From: an uncultured Peptoniphilus sp.
GTDB taxonomy: Bacteria > Bacillota > Clostridia > Tissierellales > Peptoniphilaceae
Assembly: GCA_947254665.1 (NCBI GenBank)
Contig: CAMYEJ010000058.1
Location: forward strand, 1 to 8,076
Direction: 5' to 3'
Length of the DNA stretch: 8,076 bases
Positions within the stretch are counted from its first letter, which is position 1. Each line of letters opens with the position of its first letter. A model generated the notes under the pieces. That model saw only the letters and a program-made list of their open reading frames with translations, ran no database searches and was not told the DNA's origin. The translations under genes and the position numbers were made by a program. Below are positions 6,266 to 8,076 of the stretch, piece by piece.

Positions 6266-7162
6266 ATGAATGATAATTTAGACAAGATAAAAGAGCCAAT
6301 AGAAAAAGCTGCGGAGCCAATTACATCAAAAATGAGTCCTACTATGATGAATATCACAGTCATAGCACTCACACTTATAATAGGATTAGTAGCTATAAAG
6401 ATAACAGATTATATATTTAAGAAGTTTAGAAAGACTGGAAAGATTGCCTATAACTTTTTAAATACACTTATAAAAGGATTTATAATTCTTGTTATGATCT
6501 TTAAGATTGGTAATCTTTCTCAGACATTCCAAAGCATGGCAGGCTCCATACTCATGAGTTCATCTCTCATTGTGGCGGTGCTTGCATTTGCATTTCAAAA
6601 GAGTTTAGAAGATTTGATAGCTGGATTTATGATATCCGTCTTCAGACCATTTGAAGTCGGAGATAGAATTAATTTTGTAAACATGAAGATAGTTGGATAT
6701 ATAGAAGATATTTCTCTAAGACATACAACTATTAGGACATTTACAAATTCTAGACTGATCGTACCAAACTCAGTGATGAATAAGGAAGTCTTAGAAAATT
6801 CCCACATAGTCGACCCTATATCCGGTGGATTCTTAGATATAACCATTGCATACACGGCGGATATAGATAAGGCTATGGACATAATTGTAGAATGTGTTGA
6901 AAGCGACAAGGATGTTCTGGACATTAGACCGATAGATGAAAGGGTGGGAAGACATTTCACCACCGTATTTATAAATGAGCTATCCGAATATGGAGTAAAC
7001 CTAAGGGTTACCATTTGGACGGCGAATGTAGATATAAACTTTGAAGCGGTTTCAAGGCTTAGAAAAGAAATAGTTAAGAGGTTTGTATCAGAAGGTATAG
7101 ATATTGCATCACTATCCAACAATCTTAGAATTGCAATGGAAAATGAAAAAATACGAGGTTAG
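6266..7162 (+). CDS. MscS-family mechanosensitive ion channel
   Basis: This is a small-conductance mechanosensitive channel homologue, predicted to form a homoheptamer in the cytoplasmic membrane that opens under tension to release solutes on osmotic downshock. The 298-residue protein has a short amphipathic N-terminus (1-27) and membrane segments near 28-50 and 62-82. A pore-lining third helix runs from about 90 to 125 (SLIVAVLAFAFQKSLEDLIAG within it) and enters the MscS signature PFEVGD (128-133). The beta domain has VPNS (166-169), and a mixed alpha/beta C-terminal domain runs to about 290. The size matches minimal three-helix MscS proteins. The ribosome binding site is weak (GGTG, 6257-6260, five bases before ATG), which fits a low-abundance channel. 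It has its own candidate promoter after hisS and ends one base before the YitT-family start. Confidence 0.93.
   Translation: MNDNLDKIKEPIEKAAEPITSKMSPTMMNITVIALTLIIGLVAIKITDYIFKKFRKTGKIAYNFLNTLIKGFIILVMIFKIGNLSQTFQSMAGSILMSSSLIVAVLAFAFQKSLEDLIAGFMISVFRPFEVGDRINFVNMKIVGYIEDISLRHTTIRTFTNSRLIVPNSVMNKEVLENSHIVDPISGGFLDITIAYTADIDKAMDIIVECVESDKDVLDIRPIDERVGRHFTTVFINELSEYGVNLRVTIWTANVDINFEAVSRLRKEIVKRFVSEGIDIASLSNNLRIAMENEKIRG
7155..7158 (+). promoter_or_regulatory. Ribosome binding site that decides the YitT-family start
   Basis: GAGG lies inside the last codons of the MscS-family gene, five bases before ATG 7164. The reading frame is open further upstream (ATG at 7104 and 7143), but those starts overlap the channel gene and lack an equally good site. 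The family N-terminus also needs no extra residues. Confidence 0.6.
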
Positions 7163-7163
7163 C

Positions 7164-8057
7164 ATGGAGAAACATATAAATTTTAAATCGATTGAAAAAA
7201 TGATTTTCAAACAAACATTTTTTGAAAAATTCATGGCGGTACTCATCGGCTGTCTATTCATAACCATTTCCATAGTTATGTTTATAAGACCAAATCAAAT
7301 GATAGCTGCCGGAGTAAACGGAATGAGTATACTTATTGAACACGCAACGGGAATACCACTATCCATATTGGTATTTGCGCTTAATCTTCCGCTTTTAATA
7401 ATAGGAGTATTTTTATTATCAAAAGAATTTATATTCTTTACCATACTTTCCACAGTATTTACCTCTCTATACATCGCAATGTGGACTGCAATCCTTCCAA
7501 AGGGCTTTGCGGTCACCCACGATTTAATCTTAGCAAGTATATTCGGGGGAATATTCTCAGGAATAGGAAATGGATTAACATTTAGATACGGAACCTCCAC
7601 AGGAGGATTTGATATTTTAGGTGCAATAGCAAAGAAGTACTGGAATGTAAACATAGGCTCTGGATTACTTGCGCTTAATGGAATAGTAATAGCAATATCT
7701 GCCTTTGTATTTTCAATCGATAGAGCGCTATATACACTTATCGCGTTTATAATCGGATATACTTTGGTTGACAAGATACACCTAGGAGTAGGTAAACAGA
7801 AACAAGTACTTATAATAAGTTCAAAATGGGACGAAGTAACAGAGATGATTCAGGCGAAACTTGGAAGAGGAGTTACTCTTATCGATGGAGAAGGAGCATA
7901 TCAATTCAAGAAGCTAAAGATAATTTACTGCATCTGTACTCCTGTGGAACTTGTAAAGCTAAAGAACTATGTAAAACTTGTAGATCCAAAAGCATTTATG
8001 TCTGTTTCAGAAACTGCTGAAATACAAGGACATGGTTTCAAGAAAATAGCTATTTAA
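7164..8057 (+). CDS. YitT-family membrane protein (DUF161 + DUF2179)
   Basis: This 297-residue integral membrane protein belongs to the YitT family, common and often multicopy in Firmicutes. Its substrate or role is not established. The N-terminal membrane part (about 20-205, five or six segments) carries family patterns AAGVNGMSILIEHATGIPLS (48-67) and RYGTSTGGFDILG (141-153). A soluble DUF2179 domain (about 212-292) follows, with the hallmark RGVTLIDGEGAY (235-246). The length is normal and both domains are complete. The start at 7164 leaves one base between this gene and the MscS-family stop, so translation is probably coupled. Only 19 bases remain after its stop and no terminator is visible there. 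Confidence 0.92.
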   Translation: MEKHINFKSIEKMIFKQTFFEKFMAVLIGCLFITISIVMFIRPNQMIAAGVNGMSILIEHATGIPLSILVFALNLPLLIIGVFLLSKEFIFFTILSTVFTSLYIAMWTAILPKGFAVTHDLILASIFGGIFSGIGNGLTFRYGTSTGGFDILGAIAKKYWNVNIGSGLLALNGIVIAISAFVFSIDRALYTLIAFIIGYTLVDKIHLGVGKQKQVLIISSKWDEVTEMIQAKLGRGVTLIDGEGAYQFKKLKIIYCICTPVELVKLKNYVKLVDPKAFMSVSETAEIQGHGFKKIAI

Positions 8058-8076
8058 AAATTAGATTAATTTATCT

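Noticed and set aside
7104..7163. Twenty-residue N-terminal extension of the YitT-family protein
   Set aside because: It would overlap the 3' end of the channel gene and has no good ribosome site. ATG 7164 has GAGG at proper spacing and fits the family's usual length.
7295..7774. Long open frames antisense to the YitT, MscS and Na/Pi genes and hisS
   Set aside because: They lie wholly opposite clear conserved genes and have no recognisable motifs. They look like shadows of the coding strand's codon pattern.

Overview
The window is an ordinary-looking stretch of chromosome from a low-GC Gram-positive bacterium, most likely an anaerobic Firmicute of the Clostridia/Tissierellia type (Peptoniphilaceae-like). 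The reasons are AT-rich coding and intergenic DNA, heavy use of AGA for arginine, strong AGGAGG-type ribosome binding sites, one TTG start, and the families present. The genus is an inference; no rRNA or other taxonomic marker is present. No mobile elements, CRISPR arrays, tRNAs or rRNAs are visible.

The genes form two divergent blocks around a 63-bp intergenic region (2762-2824). The leftward block (minus strand) runs from a DUF47 PhoU-like protein (2147-2761) to a YihY/BrkB-family membrane protein (1150-2076) and then a membrane-anchored NodB-type polysaccharide deacetylase (94-1140). It ends at a GC-rich hairpin terminator (60-78). The rightward block (plus strand) runs from an unrecognised 139-residue membrane-anchored protein with a duplicated module (2825-3244), to a Na+/phosphate cotransporter with a C-terminal PhoU-like domain (3257-4858), histidyl-tRNA synthetase (4873-6180), an MscS-type mechanosensitive channel (6266-7162) and a YitT-family membrane protein (7164-8057). 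A good sigma-A-type promoter (6216-6244) lies between hisS and the mscS-like gene, so the last two genes can be transcribed separately.

The common theme around the divergent region is phosphate handling. A free-standing PhoU-like protein faces a Na+/Pi transporter that carries its own PhoU-like domain, and the unknown 139-residue protein leads the transporter operon. A perfect inverted repeat, GATACT-N3-AGTATC (2774-2788), sits over the candidate -10 of the leftward promoter and could be an operator. The other membrane genes (YihY, deacetylase, MscS, YitT) are envelope or osmotic housekeeping functions.

I do not see a convincing undescribed multi-gene system. The best leads are the duplicated-module protein in front of the Na/Pi transporter, the palindrome in the shared promoter region, and a HisRS whose motifs look like the archaeal/eukaryotic type rather than the E. 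coli type.
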